DNA of 64,000 bases from Arthrobacter globiformis (GCF_003261175.1 NZ_QLNP01000089.1:62001-126000); one strand, 5' to 3'. Shown: positions 1 to 9,556, counted from the stretch's first letter. Notes: generated from the letters alone by a model not told the origin. Translations and numbers: made by a program.

Positions 1-772
1 CGGTGACGCCGGCCGAGGAGACCTCCTGCACGATGTCCTGGACTTCCTGGCGCACTGCGGGGTCCAGGCCGTTGATGGAGGTCTTGAACTGGACCTGCGC
101 AATGGCCGCCTTGCCGTCCTCCGAGACGAAACGCAATCCCTGCGAAGCGTCGACTTGGCGCTTGGCCAGCTCCAGCCTGGCCGCGCCGGCCTGCGCTTCC
201 TTTGTGCCGGCGTCGAGCTTTTTTTGGCCGGCGGCCAGGGCGGCCTTCTGCAGGCCCAGCTGGGCCTCAATGGCCGACGCCGGGAATCCGGCAGCGGTCA
301 TTTGCGCCTCGGCCGCGGCCAGCTGTTCCTGCCCCGCGGCCAGTTCGGCCGCGGCCTTGTCCAGTGCGGCCTTGCCCGCGGTTGCCTTGGCCTCGCCGGC
401 GGCGAGATCCGCGGCGGCCTTGTCCAGCTGGGCCTGCGTGGCGAACGGGTCGACGGTTCCGCGGACGTCCGGGAGGGCCTCGAGCTTGGTCAGGGCAGCG
501 GACACCGCGTCCTTGCCCGCCTGGCTGAACTGGGCGTCATTGGCCTGGAAGACAACCCCGGCCGAGCCGCCGGATGACGCCGGCAGCTCCTTTTGGAGCT
601 TGTCGGCCATCTGCTGGGTTTCCGTGCCCGGAATCTGGAAGTTGTTGGACAGCGCGCCGGAAAAGGCTGCCGCTGCGCCGCCAACTGCCAGCAGGATCGC
701 CAGCCAGAGCGAGACGACGAGCCATCGGTGACGGTAGGAGAACTTGCCGAGGCGGTACAGGAGAAGTGCCAT
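1..772 (-). CDS. MMPL/RND-type membrane exporter, N-terminal part (truncated by window edge)
   Basis: The visible 257 residues begin with a short basic cytoplasmic tail (MALLLYRLGKFSYRHRW), then one hydrophobic helix at about residues 18-40, then a long extracytoplasmic segment rich in Ala, Lys and Gln that is probably coiled-coil (residues about 110-210). This layout is typical of actinobacterial MMPL family transporters, which move lipids or drugs using proton motive force. The remaining helices lie outside the window. The start is one base after the stop of the TetR gene (TGA-C-ATG), so the two are translationally coupled and the regulator most likely controls this exporter. The substrate cannot be read from the sequence. 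Confidence 0.85.
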   Translation of the reverse strand, partial: MALLLYRLGKFSYRHRWLVVSLWLAILLAVGGAAAAFSGALSNNFQIPGTETQQMADKLQKELPASSGGSAGVVFQANDAQFSQAGKDAVSAALTKLEALPDVRGTVDPFATQAQLDKAAADLAAGEAKATAGKAALDKAAAELAAGQEQLAAAEAQMTAAGFPASAIEAQLGLQKAALAAGQKKLDAGTKEAQAGAARLELAKRQVDASQGLRFVSEDGKAAIAQVQFKTSINGLDPAVRQEVQDIVQEVSSAGVT

Positions 773-773
773 G

Positions 774-1565
774 TCAGGACCGTTCTGCGTTTTGGGTGGA
801 AGGTTGGGCGGAAGACTCATTCGACGGGGGATCCGATGCCGGCCCGGCGAAACCGGATCCGAGGAGCCCCATCGAATCGATGAGCAGTTGGCGAAGGATC
901 GCCAGCGACTTGGGGGAGAGGTCGGGGCCGCAGCGGCGGAACCACACGTCCATGGCAGCCTTGCCGCAGGAGACCACCGAACCTGCGAGGGCCCGGACGT
1001 AGAGCTCGTCGTGTTCAATCCCGGTGCCCTGTTCAGGCCGGGTGCCCTGCGGGGAACGCTCGCGGGCCGCAGCAACAATCTGCTCGGTGCAGTGGTCCCA
1101 GGCCTCAAGCTCGGAGCGCGCCATGAGCGGATTGCCCTGGGTCAGGCCGAACAGCTCGGCCAGCGGCGCCACCGTCATGGGATCCGCCAGTGCCACCAAA
1201 GCGGCGCGGGCGGATTCGAGGATGGGTTCATCAGCGGGACGTCGGCGGAACTGCTCGAGTGCGCTGTCCAGGAAACCGTGGGTCACCGACGCGATCGCGG
1301 CTTCGGTGCTGCTGAAGTAGTTGAAGAAGGTCCGGCGTGAGATGCCCGCCGCCTCTGCAATGTCCTCGACCGTGAAGTTGCCGGGGCCGTGCCGCCGCAG
1401 AAGGGCAAGCGTGGAACCGGTAATGGCCTGCCGGGTGGCAGCCTTGTTCAACTCGCGCCGGGAAACGGACCCGCCGACGCCAGTCGGTACAGACGTCGGC
1501 ACAGAAGTCGGCGCAGAATCGGGCGACGACGACGGCGGGGTAGAGACTGAACCGGAAGTGGACAC
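774..1565 (-). CDS. TetR/AcrR family transcriptional regulator
   Basis: This 263-residue protein has a TetR helix-turn-helix at about residues 43-90, with the typical core ISRRTFFNYF following VEDIAEAAG. The rest is a helical ligand-binding domain with no recognisable ligand signature. The first 33 residues are a low-complexity Ser/Thr/Pro/Val tail, which is unusual for TetR proteins; it is encoded partly by three 12-bp tandem copies at 1483-1518. The start is GTG, and a later start that removes the tail is possible. The gene is coupled to the downstream MMPL exporter. A perfect inverted repeat lies just upstream of the start and is the likely operator, so negative autoregulation of the exporter operon is inferred. 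Confidence 0.9.
   Translation of the reverse strand: MSTSGSVSTPPSSSPDSAPTSVPTSVPTGVGGSVSRRELNKAATRQAITGSTLALLRRHGPGNFTVEDIAEAAGISRRTFFNYFSSTEAAIASVTHGFLDSALEQFRRRPADEPILESARAALVALADPMTVAPLAELFGLTQGNPLMARSELEAWDHCTEQIVAAARERSPQGTRPEQGTGIEHDELYVRALAGSVVSCGKAAMDVWFRRCGPDLSPKSLAILRQLLIDSMGLLGSGFAGPASDPPSNESSAQPSTQNAERS
1483..1518 (-). repeat. 12-bp in-frame tandem repeat (3 copies) in the TetR N-terminal coding region
   Basis: On the + strand the copies read GTCGGTACAGAC, GTCGGCACAGAA and GTCGGCGCAGAA. They encode the Pro/Thr/Ser/Val tail in front of the DNA-binding domain, so copy-number change would keep the frame. Confidence 0.8.
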
Positions 1566-1578
1566 CCAGTTACACTAT

Positions 1579-1592
1579 GTGCAAGTTTGCAC
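1579..1592. promoter_or_regulatory. Probable TetR operator (perfect inverted repeat)
   Basis: The site GTGCAAGTTTGCAC has perfect 6-bp arms (GTGCAA/TTGCAC) around a 2-bp spacer. It begins 14 bases upstream of the TetR GTG start and also lies in the leader of the divergent + strand gene at 1751. Position and symmetry suggest an autoregulatory operator; binding is not shown. Confidence 0.55.
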
Positions 1593-1750
1593 TCTGGGCA
1601 ACCGAGTGTGGTGATTCGCGGCTTCCGCGGTGAAATTCACAGCCTCCTCACAGCCGGGCAAAAGCCGTTCTTGAGGAGGAGGGTGCATCCTGATGTCGTA
1701 GGCGGCACGGCGGCAATGGTGCCTCAAGGCCGGCGGAGCGAGGAGCGAAC

Positions 1751-2314
1751 ATGGAGCGTTCAAAGAAGGTGGCTCTCGGCTTGGGCGCCACAGCCTTGGC
1801 ACTGGGTGCCGGGTTCGGTGTCACCGGCATGGCGGCCGCAACGACAGCCACGCCCACGCCCGCGCCGACATCAAGCAGCCCGTTCAGCGCTCCCGATGAC
1901 GGACCGCGTTTCGACGGCGGCGGGCGCGGGCATGGATATGGGCGCGGCCACGGTGCCGTCAAAGCGGACTCAGCGGCGCTGGCCGCCAAGCTGGGCGTGG
2001 ACCAGGCCAAGGTGGAGGACGCCCTGAGGGCGTTCCGTGAGGCCAACCGTCCGCCCGGCCGCAGCGCCGACGGCACCAGGCCGGACAAGGCGGCCAAGGA
2101 AGCGGCCCTGGCGGCCTCGCTGGCCAAGTCCCTGGGAATCGACGAAGCGAAGGTCAAGGCCGCCCTCGAGGAACTCCGCGCCGAGGCGCAGACGGGCCGG
2201 GCTGCTGCGCTGAAGAGCCGGCTGGATCAGGCGGTGAAGGATGGCACGCTGACCCAGGCTGAAGCCGACGCCGTAGCGAAGGCTGTCGAAAAGGGCGTGA
2301 TCGGCGGCCGCTAG
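1751..2314 (+). CDS. Small secreted protein with duplicated helical motif, unknown function
   Basis: This is a 187-residue protein. Residues 1-30 form a signal peptide-like segment (ERSKK, then a hydrophobic Ala/Gly stretch ending near AMAAA). A Thr/Pro linker and a Gly/His-rich stretch (GGGRGHGYGRGHG, about residues 57-69) follow; the latter could bind metal. The rest is helical and contains two copies of a motif, LAAKLGVDQAKVEDAL and LAKSLGIDEAKVKAAL, each followed by a charged helix. The C-terminus is again Ala/Lys-rich and helical. A purine-rich ribosome site (GGAGCGAGGAGCG) precedes the ATG. Similar small exported proteins with LGV..AKV repeats are common in actinobacteria but I know no assigned function. 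It may share the regulatory region with the divergent TetR gene. Confidence 0.75.
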   Translation: MERSKKVALGLGATALALGAGFGVTGMAAATTATPTPAPTSSSPFSAPDDGPRFDGGGRGHGYGRGHGAVKADSAALAAKLGVDQAKVEDALRAFREANRPPGRSADGTRPDKAAKEAALAASLAKSLGIDEAKVKAALEELRAEAQTGRAAALKSRLDQAVKDGTLTQAEADAVAKAVEKGVIGGR

Positions 2315-2381
2315 GCCTAAGCAGGGGGCCTAGTCCAGTGGGCCCGGAACCCGCTGTGGCCAGGTCACGGGGGCTGGTCCG

Positions 2382-3086
2382 TCAGTTTGTCCGGTCGACG
2401 GCGGCGAGTATTGCCGCTCCGAGGTCCGCCGGCTTGGTGAACTGCGGCCAGTGCCCGGTGGGAAGGTCCACGAGTTCCACATCGCGGATGCGGGCCAGCT
2501 CTTCAACATAGGGGTGCCCGGCGTCCATCCACTCCGTCAGCAGGGATGTGGGGAACTCGCAGGCGATCACCGTGGCCGGGACCTCGTAGCGGCGCACGTC
2601 GTGGAGGTGCTGCTTGTCGCAGGCCACGGCCTTGGGCTGCGGAATGGACCGTGCACGGAATGCCTCGCGGAGCCCGTCATCAAGGTCGGTGAGGTCGGCG
2701 TCGTCGAACACGTCCCAGGAAGGCAGCGGGATCTCATCACCGTCAGCCGGGAGCTCATCATTGATGACGCCGCCTTCCCCGAGCGGTCCGCTGTCCACGT
2801 AGACCGCCCGCACCACGCGGTCCGGGCGTTCGTCCACGGCGCCGTGGATGATGGCGCCTCCGCCGGAGTGGCCGACGAGGACCAGCGGGCCCTCAATGCC
2901 GTCAATGACTTCCACCACCGCGTTGATGTGGTCGCGGAGCCCGATTCCGGTCCGCTTGGCGTCCTTCGCCTCGAGCCCCGGGAGGGTCAGCGCATGGATC
3001 TGGTGGCCCGCCTCCACCAGCGGGGGAGTGACCCCGGACCAGGATGAACCATCGAGCCAGAAACCGGGAACCAGAATGATGTCCAT
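2382..3086 (-). CDS. Alpha/beta-fold hydrolase
   Basis: The 234-residue protein is a compact single-domain alpha/beta hydrolase without signal peptide. The oxyanion/N-terminal strand reads MDIILVPGFWLDGSSW, the nucleophile elbow is GHSGGG (Ser at about 74), and the C-terminal catalytic His is in PTGHWPQF (about 212). The length and the GFWLDGSSW start resemble the EstC/salicylate-esterase-like small hydrolases, but the substrate cannot be told. It stands alone, convergent with the gene at 1751 and downstream of a hairpin that ends the symporter transcript. Confidence 0.85.
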   Translation of the reverse strand: MDIILVPGFWLDGSSWSGVTPPLVEAGHQIHALTLPGLEAKDAKRTGIGLRDHINAVVEVIDGIEGPLVLVGHSGGGAIIHGAVDERPDRVVRAVYVDSGPLGEGGVINDELPADGDEIPLPSWDVFDDADLTDLDDGLREAFRARSIPQPKAVACDKQHLHDVRRYEVPATVIACEFPTSLLTEWMDAGHPYVEELARIRDVELVDLPTGHWPQFTKPADLGAAILAAVDRTN

Positions 3087-3147
3087 GCCGGTACCCTACC
3101 CTTGCTGCCTGCCGCCCGGACCCATTTGGGAAGCCGGTCTTAAATGG

Positions 3148-3177
3148 GTGTGCCCGGGGATGAACCCCGGGGCACAC
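3148..3177 (-). terminator. Strong hairpin downstream of the symporter gene
   Basis: The arms GTGTGCCCGGGG and CCCCGGGGCACAC pair with one bulged base around ATGAA. There is no clear T-run. A second weaker repeat, CCCATTT/AAATGGG (3121-3148), sits beside it. It is placed where the minus-strand symporter transcript should end. Confidence 0.6.
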
Positions 3178-3191
3178 TCAGTCTGCCAAGG

Positions 3192-4595
3192 TCAGGCCTT
3201 GGACTCAGCCAGCTCACGCTCGACGGCGGCGGGTGCCTCTTCCTCGCGGAAGGCCTCACCGGTGCGCGGTGCGTTGTAGAGGGATTCGTCGAGGATCCCC
3301 TGGCGCTTGGCCACGATGGTGGGCACGAGTGCCTGGCCGGCCACGTTGACCGCGGTGCGGCCCATGTCCAGGATGGGGTCGATGGCCAGCAGGAGTCCGA
3401 CGCCGGCCAGCGGCAGTCCCAGTGTGGAGAGGGTCAGCGTCAGCATGACGACGGCGCCGGTGGTTCCCGCCGTCGCAGCAGAACCGAGGACGGAGACCAG
3501 GGCGATCAGCAGATACTGGCTGAAGTCGAGCTGGATTCCGAAGAACTGGGCCACGAAGATCGCGGCGACGGCCGGGTAGATTGCCGCGCAGCCGTCCATC
3601 TTGGTGGTGGCGCCCAGCGGAACGGCGAAGGAGGCGTAGCCCCGGGGAACACCGAGGTTGCGCTCGGTGACGCGCTGGGTCAGCGGCAGGGTGCCGATGG
3701 AGGAACGGGAAACAAAGGCCAGCTGGATGGCCGGCCACGCGCCGGAGAAGTACTGCCTGACCGACAGTCCGTGGAAGCGGACCAGGGCCGGGTAGACGCC
3801 GAAGAGCACCAGGGCGAGGCCGATGTAGATCGCTACGGTGAACTTGCCCAGCGAGCCGATGGTGTCCCAGCCGTAGACGGCCACCGCGTTGCCGATCAGG
3901 CCCACGGTGCCCAGCGGTGCGATGCGGATGATCCACCACAGCACCTTCTGGATGACGGCCAGCGCAGAGGCATTGAGGGTCAGGAACGGCTCGGCCTGCT
4001 TGCCCACCTTCAGGGCGGCAACGCCGACGGCGATGGCGATCACCAGGATCTGCAGGACGTTGAAGCTGACGGACGTGGTCACGGCGCCGGAGTCGGCGAC
4101 CGTCGAGCTGGCGCCTAGGCCCAGGAAGTTCTCGGGGAACAGGCCGATGAGGAATGCCCACCAGTCGCCCTGCTTGCCGTCGTACTCCGCGTCGCCGGCG
4201 ATGCCCGTGTTTGCGCCCGGCTGCAGGAGCACGCCCAGGCCGATGCCGATCAGCACGGAGACGAGCGACGTGATGGCGAACCACAGCAGCGTGTTCCAGG
4301 CGAGCCGCGCCGCGTTGGAGACCTCACGCAGATTGGAAATGGAGCTGACCACGGCGGTGAAGATCAGCGGCACGACGGCGGTCTGCAGCAGCGAGACGTA
4401 GCTGGAGCCGATGGTCTGCAGCGTGGCGCCCAGCCCGTTGGGGTTGGTCTTGGTGCTGCCGGTGTACTTGGCCAGCAGGCCGAGGCCCAGCCCGACGATC
4501 AGGGCGGCGATGATCTGGAACCCGAAGGAGCCTGCCCACCGCGGCAGCTGGAAGCCGGAACGCCCGGCCGTGGATGAAGTGGTTTGATTGCTCAC
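3192..4595 (-). CDS. Dicarboxylate/amino acid:cation symporter (DAACS family)
   Basis: This 467-residue polytopic protein belongs to the GltP/DctA glutamate/C4-dicarboxylate symporter family. Diagnostic segments are a Ser-rich hairpin with SSIGTLPLT, the following PLGATTKMDGCA, the tip-like stretch GTTGAVVMLTLTLSTLG, and the substrate/Na site helix DPILDMGRTAVNVAGQ. Length and helix number fit the family. The start is GTG (MSNQTTSS). The C-terminal tail is charged (EEEAPAAVERELAESKA). It imports C4-dicarboxylates or glutamate/aspartate with protons or sodium; TKMDG and DMGRTAVNV are present but do not settle which. It is transcribed alone. Confidence 0.92.
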   Translation of the reverse strand: MSNQTTSSTAGRSGFQLPRWAGSFGFQIIAALIVGLGLGLLAKYTGSTKTNPNGLGATLQTIGSSYVSLLQTAVVPLIFTAVVSSISNLREVSNAARLAWNTLLWFAITSLVSVLIGIGLGVLLQPGANTGIAGDAEYDGKQGDWWAFLIGLFPENFLGLGASSTVADSGAVTTSVSFNVLQILVIAIAVGVAALKVGKQAEPFLTLNASALAVIQKVLWWIIRIAPLGTVGLIGNAVAVYGWDTIGSLGKFTVAIYIGLALVLFGVYPALVRFHGLSVRQYFSGAWPAIQLAFVSRSSIGTLPLTQRVTERNLGVPRGYASFAVPLGATTKMDGCAAIYPAVAAIFVAQFFGIQLDFSQYLLIALVSVLGSAATAGTTGAVVMLTLTLSTLGLPLAGVGLLLAIDPILDMGRTAVNVAGQALVPTIVAKRQGILDESLYNAPRTGEAFREEEAPAAVERELAESKA

Positions 4596-4782
4596 CCGAA
4601 CAAGTTAGGGCGTAGAAAATACAGCTTCCATTCGATATTGAGAAATGTTACGACTCCTAGCTGGCCGACGGTCGCCTGGACGCCGGAAAAACGGCGCCCT
4701 GCGGGACTTTTATGAAGTTATTCCCCAGGCCCGTGTGGCGAACGTCTCGCCCCTCGTGTCCCTCAGCGGGCGATAGGGCAGG

Positions 4783-6468
4783 CTAGTCGAGCATGGCGCG
4801 CTTGAGGGTGTCGAGGCCCACGGAGCCGATGTTGAGGGCCTTTGTGTGGAAGGCCTTGAGGTCGAAATCCGGCCGGGCTTCGAGCTCCGCGCGGATCTGC
4901 TCCCAGAGGCGCTGGCCCACCTTGTAGGACGGGGCCTGGCCCGGCCAGCCGAGGTAGCGCGCGAACTCGAACTGCAGGTTGCCCTCGCTGATGTCCAGGT
5001 TGGCTTTGAGGAAATCGAAGCCCTTCTCCTGCGTCCAGGTGCCCGTTCCCCAGCGCGCGGGAACATCGAGTTCCAGGTGGACGCCGATATCGAACACCAC
5101 ACGGGCCGCCCGCATGCGCTGCATGTCCAGCATGCCCATGTGGTCGCCCGGATCCTTGAGGTAGCCGAGTTCCTCCATCAGCTTCTCGGCGTACAGGGCC
5201 CAGCCCTCGCCGTGCCCCGAGGTCCAGCAGACGTTGCGCCGCCAGCTGTTGAGCAGCTCGCGCCGGTGAACGGCGGTGGCGATCTGCAGGTGGTGTCCGG
5301 GCACACCCTCGTGGAACACGGTGGTGGTCTCGGCCCAGGTGGTGAACGTGTCCTCACCCGCGGGCACGGACCACCACATGCGCCCCGGCCGGCTGAAATC
5401 GTCCGACGGCCCCGTGTAGTAGATGCCTCCCTCGTCGGTGGGGGCGATCCGGCATTCAAGGGTCTTCATGACGTCGGGAATCTCGAAGTGGATGCCTGCA
5501 AGGTCGGAGACGGCACGGTCGGACAGCTCCTGCATCCACGCCGTGAGGGCATCCGTTCCCATGAGCCGGCGGGCGGGATCGCTGTTGAGGATCTCCTTGG
5601 CCTCCGCGATGGAGGCGCCCGGCTTGATTTGGGCGGCTACCTGCTCCTGGGCGGCAATAATCCGGTCGAGCTCCTCAACACCCCAGGCGTAGGTTTCTTC
5701 GAGGTCGACGGCGGCACCAAGGAACACCCGCGAGGCGAGGGCGTAGCGTTCCCGGCCCACAGCGTCCTTTTCCGGGGCCACGGGCAGCAGTTCCTCCTTG
5801 AGGAAGGCGGCCAGTTCGGCGTACGCCGCACGGGCGGCGGCAGCACCGGCGTCGAGCTTCTCCTGCAGTTCCGCCGGCAGCGGGCCGTCCGCTGTTTTGG
5901 CCTCGGCGGCGAGCTTGGCGAAGAAACCGTCCTCGGCGGCGTACTTGGTGGTCTGCTCGATCACGATCGACACCTGGCGCCGTGCCGAGACCTTGCCGTT
6001 GTCCCTGGCCGTCCGCAGCGACTCGATGTAGCCGCTGATGGCCGCCGGCACGCTGTGCGTACGGCCGGCGATGTTCGCCCAGTGCTCCTCGGTGTCCGTG
6101 GGCATGAGGTCGAAGATCGACCGGATGTTCTGCGCCGCGGAGTCGATGTTGTTCAGTTCGGCGAGGTCCCAGCCCGAGTCGTGGATCTCAAGCTGGAGTC
6201 CGAGGCGTTCGCGCAGGGCATCGAGGGTGACGGCGTCGACGTCGTCAACGGGCTCCAGCCCCTCGAGGGCCTCCAGGGTCTTTCGCTCCGCATCGGCGAA
6301 CCTGCCGAGCCCGGCCGGGGAGAAGTCCTGGAACTCGGTGTCGTGCCCCGGAATGCCGAGCGTGGTGGCCAGGCTCGGATCCAGGGCGACGAGCGTGTCG
6401 GTGTAAGCGTCGGCGACGGCGTCGATGGCGGTCCGGGGGCGCGCTGGGGCGGCAGATTCAGTAGTCAC
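4783..6468 (-). CDS. DUF885 family protein, probable metal-dependent peptidase
   Basis: The 561-residue protein matches the DUF885 family, a zincin-like alpha-helical fold related to M32-type carboxypeptidases. The key motif HEGVPGHH is at about residues 386-393, with the downstream helix GHGEGWALYAEKLMEELG supplying the likely third ligand Glu. No signal peptide is seen, so it is probably cytoplasmic. Length is usual for the family. Substrates of most members are unknown. It is preceded by a GGGG/CCCC-rich gap and lies downstream of the carboxylase genes on the same strand but with its own start region. Confidence 0.88.
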   Translation of the reverse strand: MTTESAAPARPRTAIDAVADAYTDTLVALDPSLATTLGIPGHDTEFQDFSPAGLGRFADAERKTLEALEGLEPVDDVDAVTLDALRERLGLQLEIHDSGWDLAELNNIDSAAQNIRSIFDLMPTDTEEHWANIAGRTHSVPAAISGYIESLRTARDNGKVSARRQVSIVIEQTTKYAAEDGFFAKLAAEAKTADGPLPAELQEKLDAGAAAARAAYAELAAFLKEELLPVAPEKDAVGRERYALASRVFLGAAVDLEETYAWGVEELDRIIAAQEQVAAQIKPGASIAEAKEILNSDPARRLMGTDALTAWMQELSDRAVSDLAGIHFEIPDVMKTLECRIAPTDEGGIYYTGPSDDFSRPGRMWWSVPAGEDTFTTWAETTTVFHEGVPGHHLQIATAVHRRELLNSWRRNVCWTSGHGEGWALYAEKLMEELGYLKDPGDHMGMLDMQRMRAARVVFDIGVHLELDVPARWGTGTWTQEKGFDFLKANLDISEGNLQFEFARYLGWPGQAPSYKVGQRLWEQIRAELEARPDFDLKAFHTKALNIGSVGLDTLKRAMLD

Positions 6469-6518
6469 CCCACGAGACTAACCGCGGGGTTCCGGTTATG
6501 AAAGACTTACTGAATTTT

Positions 6519-6764
6519 TCAGCCCCGGCTCCGCTTCCAGGCGCCCGGACCCGGCGTCGGCTCCAGCCGCAGCTGCTGGCGCCGCATCCACTGCCGGACG
6601 CTCGTCTTCTCGGGGCGGGCCGCTGCGGCGGAGCCCAGGGAAAGTACGACGGCGGTAAGCGCCGCGAGCTCCTCGGCTGTCGGTTCGCCCTTGGTGACGG
6701 AGAACAGGGCCGCGGCCGGCCCAACCGTTTCGGCCGGGTCAACCGCCGGAGTCTGGGCGCTCAC
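6519..6764 (-). CDS. accE: Acyl-CoA carboxylase epsilon subunit
   Basis: This 81-residue protein has the hallmark of actinobacterial acyl-CoA carboxylase epsilon subunits: the first half ([18 protein letters not shown]) is a short strand and helix used to dock on the beta subunit, and the C-terminal half ends in a basic, Trp-containing tail ([14 protein letters not shown], then W and KRSRG). The ATG overlaps the stop of the beta-subunit gene by four bases, so the two are made together. It stabilises the alpha/beta complex. The biotinylated alpha subunit is not in the window. Confidence 0.88.
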   Translation of the reverse strand: MSAQTPAVDPAETVGPAAALFSVTKGEPTAEELAALTAVVLSLGSAAAARPEKTSVRQWMRRQQLRLEPTPGPGAWKRSRG

Positions 6765-8344
6765 AGCGGGATGTTTCCGTGCTTCTTCGTGGGCAGGCTC
6801 GCACGCTTGTCACGCAGCGCCCGCAGCCCCTTGATGATTTGCAGCCGCGTGTCGGAGGGTGCAATGACGGCGTCGACGTAGCCCAGCTCTGCGGCCTGGT
6901 ATGGGTTGAGCAGCTCTTCCTCGTACTGCCGGATGACGTCGGCGCGCTTGGCCTCGACGTCGCCCCCCGCTTCGGCAACGGCGGCGAGATCGCGCCGGTA
7001 GAGAATGTTGACGGCGCCCTGCGCGCCCATCACGCCGATCTGGGCGGTGGGCCACGCAAGGTTCAGGTCAGCACCGAGCTTCTTGGAGCCCATCACGATG
7101 TAGGCGCCGCCGTAGGCCTTCCGGGTGATTACGGTGAGCTTGGGCACGGTGGCCTCGGCGTAAGCGTAGAGAAGCTTGGCGCCGCGGCGGATGATGCCCT
7201 GGAACTCCTGGTCCTTGCCGGGCAGAAAGCCCGGAACGTCGACGAGGGTGATGATCGGGATGTTGAAGGCGTCGCAGTGGCGGACGAAGCGGGCCGCCTT
7301 TTCGGAGGCCGAGATGTCCAGGGTGCCGGCGAACTGCAGCGGCTGGTTGGCCACGATCCCCACCGTGTGGCCCTCGACCCGGCCGTAGCCGATGATCACG
7401 TTCGGAGCGTACAGCGACTGCATCTCCAGGAAGTGGGCGTCATCGACGATTTGTTCGATGACCTTTCGGATGTCATAGGGCTGGTTCGCGGAGTCCGGGA
7501 TCAGCGTGTCCAGGGTGAGGTCGTCGTCGTCGAGCTCCAGCTCCTGCTGGTGCTCCTGCACCGGCGCCTCGGAAAGGTTGTTGGAGGGCAGGAAGTCCAG
7601 CAGTTCCCGGACGAACTCAATGGCGTCGGCCTCGTCGGAGGCCAGGTAGGTGGAGGTGCCGGTGGTGGCGTTGTGCTGCCGGGCGCCGCCGAGGGTCTCC
7701 ATGTCCACGTCCTCGCCGGTGACGGTCTTGATGACGTCAGGGCCGGTAATGAACATGTGGGAGGTCTTGTCCACCATGACCACGTAGTCGGTCAGGGCGG
7801 GGGAGTAGGCGGCGCCGCCGGCGCACGGGCCCATGATGAGGGAGATCTGGGGCACCACGCCGGAAGCGTGGACGTTGTTGCGGAAGATGTCCGCAAACAT
7901 GGCCAGCGAGGCAACACCCTCCTGGATCCGGGCTCCGCCGCCGTCGTTGATGCCCACCACCGGGCAGCCGTTGCGCAGCGCAAACTCCTGGACCTTCACG
8001 ATCTTTTCGCCGTTGACCTGGCTCAGGGAGCCGCCGTAGACGCTGAAGTCCTGGCTGTAGAGGGCCACGAGCCGGCCGTCCACGGTTCCGTAACCGGACA
8101 CGACGCCGTCGCCGAGCGGCTTCTTCTTCTCCATGCCGAAGGCGGTGGAGCGGTGGACCGCCAGGGCGTCGAACTCCACGAAGGAGCCTTCGTCAACGAG
8201 CAGGTCGATGCGCTCGCGGGCGGTGTTCTTGCCGCGCGCATGCTGCTTCTCGATGGCTTCAGGGCCGGACGGCTGCTCAGCACGGGCCTGGCGGTCGCGG
8301 AAATCGGCAATCTTTCCCGCCGTCGTGGTCAGATCGTGGCTCAT
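6761..8344 (-). CDS. Acyl-CoA (propionyl/acetyl-CoA) carboxylase beta subunit, carboxyltransferase
   Basis: The 527-residue carboxyltransferase carries both crotonase-like halves: an N-terminal one with [14 protein letters not shown], the oxyanion segment [15 protein letters not shown] and [14 protein letters not shown], and a C-terminal one with [13 protein letters not shown] and [14 protein letters not shown]. It transfers CO2 from carboxybiotin to acetyl- or propionyl-CoA for fatty-acid and methylmalonyl-CoA synthesis. I chose ATG at 8344 because GGAGA lies just upstream and the reading frame before it (up to 8554) has no family similarity. It is co-transcribed with the epsilon gene, and the biotin ligase gene lies nearby on the other strand. 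Confidence 0.93.
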   Translation of the reverse strand: MSHDLTTTAGKIADFRDRQARAEQPSGPEAIEKQHARGKNTARERIDLLVDEGSFVEFDALAVHRSTAFGMEKKKPLGDGVVSGYGTVDGRLVALYSQDFSVYGGSLSQVNGEKIVKVQEFALRNGCPVVGINDGGGARIQEGVASLAMFADIFRNNVHASGVVPQISLIMGPCAGGAAYSPALTDYVVMVDKTSHMFITGPDVIKTVTGEDVDMETLGGARQHNATTGTSTYLASDEADAIEFVRELLDFLPSNNLSEAPVQEHQQELELDDDDLTLDTLIPDSANQPYDIRKVIEQIVDDAHFLEMQSLYAPNVIIGYGRVEGHTVGIVANQPLQFAGTLDISASEKAARFVRHCDAFNIPIITLVDVPGFLPGKDQEFQGIIRRGAKLLYAYAEATVPKLTVITRKAYGGAYIVMGSKKLGADLNLAWPTAQIGVMGAQGAVNILYRRDLAAVAEAGGDVEAKRADVIRQYEEELLNPYQAAELGYVDAVIAPSDTRLQIIKGLRALRDKRASLPTKKHGNIPL

Positions 8345-8574
8345 GAAGTGTCTCCGGCTCTGTAGCTGTTGTGCTGTGGCTGTTCTGCTGCGGCAGCGTG
8401 ACGCGGGCCCTGGCTGCCGGTTTAAGTAGCATCCGTACAACTCCAAAGCCCTGATGGCTAGTCTAGTGACGCAAATTCCCGGGACCGCTGTAGGGTTCCT
8501 ACAATTTTCGTTCGTGGCGCCGACGGAAGCGCCGATGTTACTCGCGGGTAACAAAGTGCGGCTAGAGTGTCCCT

Positions 8575-9477
8575 ATGACTTCGAGCAGCGACGCTTACCC
8601 TGTTCCGGCCACGCCTTACCGGGCCACCGGCAGCCTTCGGGGCCGGACCATCCTGATGTCCGGAGGAAGCCGCGGCATCGGCCTGGCGATCGCCCGGCGG
8701 GCTGCGCGCGACGGCGCCAACGTGGTGCTGCTCGCCAAGACCGGAGAGCCGCATGCGAAGCTCGAGGGCACCGTCTACAGCGCCGCGGAAGAACTGGAGG
8801 CCGCCGGCGCCAGTGCCCTGCCGCTGGTAGGGGACGTCCGGAACGACGACGACGTCGCGCGCGCCGTGGACGCCGCCGTCGGCCGGTTCGGGGGAATCGA
8901 CGTCGTCATCAACAACGCCTCCGCGATCGACCTTTCGCCGACGGACGCCGTGGACATGAAGCGCTACGACCTCATGCAGGACATAAACGTCCGCGGCACC
9001 TTCCTGCTCTCCAAGCTGGCGCTCCCCGCACTGCGCAAATCCTCCGGCGGCCACATCCTCACGCTCTCGCCGCCCCTGAACCTGGACCCGAAGTGGGCGG
9101 GCCGGCACTTGGCGTACACCATCGCCAAGTACGGCATGAGCCTGACCACGCTGGGCCTGGCGGAGGAGCTCAGGAACGACGGCATCTGCGTCAACTCGCT
9201 GTGGCCGCGGACCCTGATCAATACGGCCGCCATCCGGAACATGGCCGGCGGTGAGTCAATGGTCCGCGCTGCCCGCGGCCCTGAAATCATGGCCGACGCG
9301 GCCCATGCCGTGCTCACCGGTTCTGCGGACCGGGCGGGCAATGTCACTGCCGGCACCATCAACACAGGCAACTTCTATACGGACGAGCAGGTCCTGGCCG
9401 CCGCCGGCGTCACGGATTTCACGCCCTACAGTCTGGGGGCCGCCGAGGCGGACCTGGTCCCCGACATCTTCCTGTGA
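8575..9477 (+). CDS. Short-chain dehydrogenase/reductase (HSDL2-like)
   Basis: The 300-residue SDR has the cofactor motif SGGSRGIG near residues 31-38 (a Ser replaces the usual Thr of TGxxxGIG), the NNAS strand, and the active-site YTIAK (Tyr and Lys). The usual catalytic Ser region reads TLSPP. The pattern ISGGSRGIGLAIA with SPPLNLDPKW is typical of the hydroxysteroid-dehydrogenase-like 2 group, whose substrates are poorly known. It is divergent from the carboxylase operon with a 230-base shared region that holds no other gene I can see. A weak ribosome site precedes the ATG. Confidence 0.9.
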   Translation: MTSSSDAYPVPATPYRATGSLRGRTILMSGGSRGIGLAIARRAARDGANVVLLAKTGEPHAKLEGTVYSAAEELEAAGASALPLVGDVRNDDDVARAVDAAVGRFGGIDVVINNASAIDLSPTDAVDMKRYDLMQDINVRGTFLLSKLALPALRKSSGGHILTLSPPLNLDPKWAGRHLAYTIAKYGMSLTTLGLAEELRNDGICVNSLWPRTLINTAAIRNMAGGESMVRAARGPEIMADAAHAVLTGSADRAGNVTAGTINTGNFYTDEQVLAAAGVTDFTPYSLGAAEADLVPDIFL

Positions 9478-9556
9478 GCTGGCATTTTCCTGTGATCCGG
9501 CTTCTCACCACTGGCCCTCCCGGCCGCGCGGCCCGGCGAGTCGCTAGGATTCAACT

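Noticed and set aside
6761-8554. Upstream extension of the carboxylase beta subunit to base 8554
   Set aside because: Family similarity begins at [10 protein letters not shown] (8344), which has a good ribosome site.
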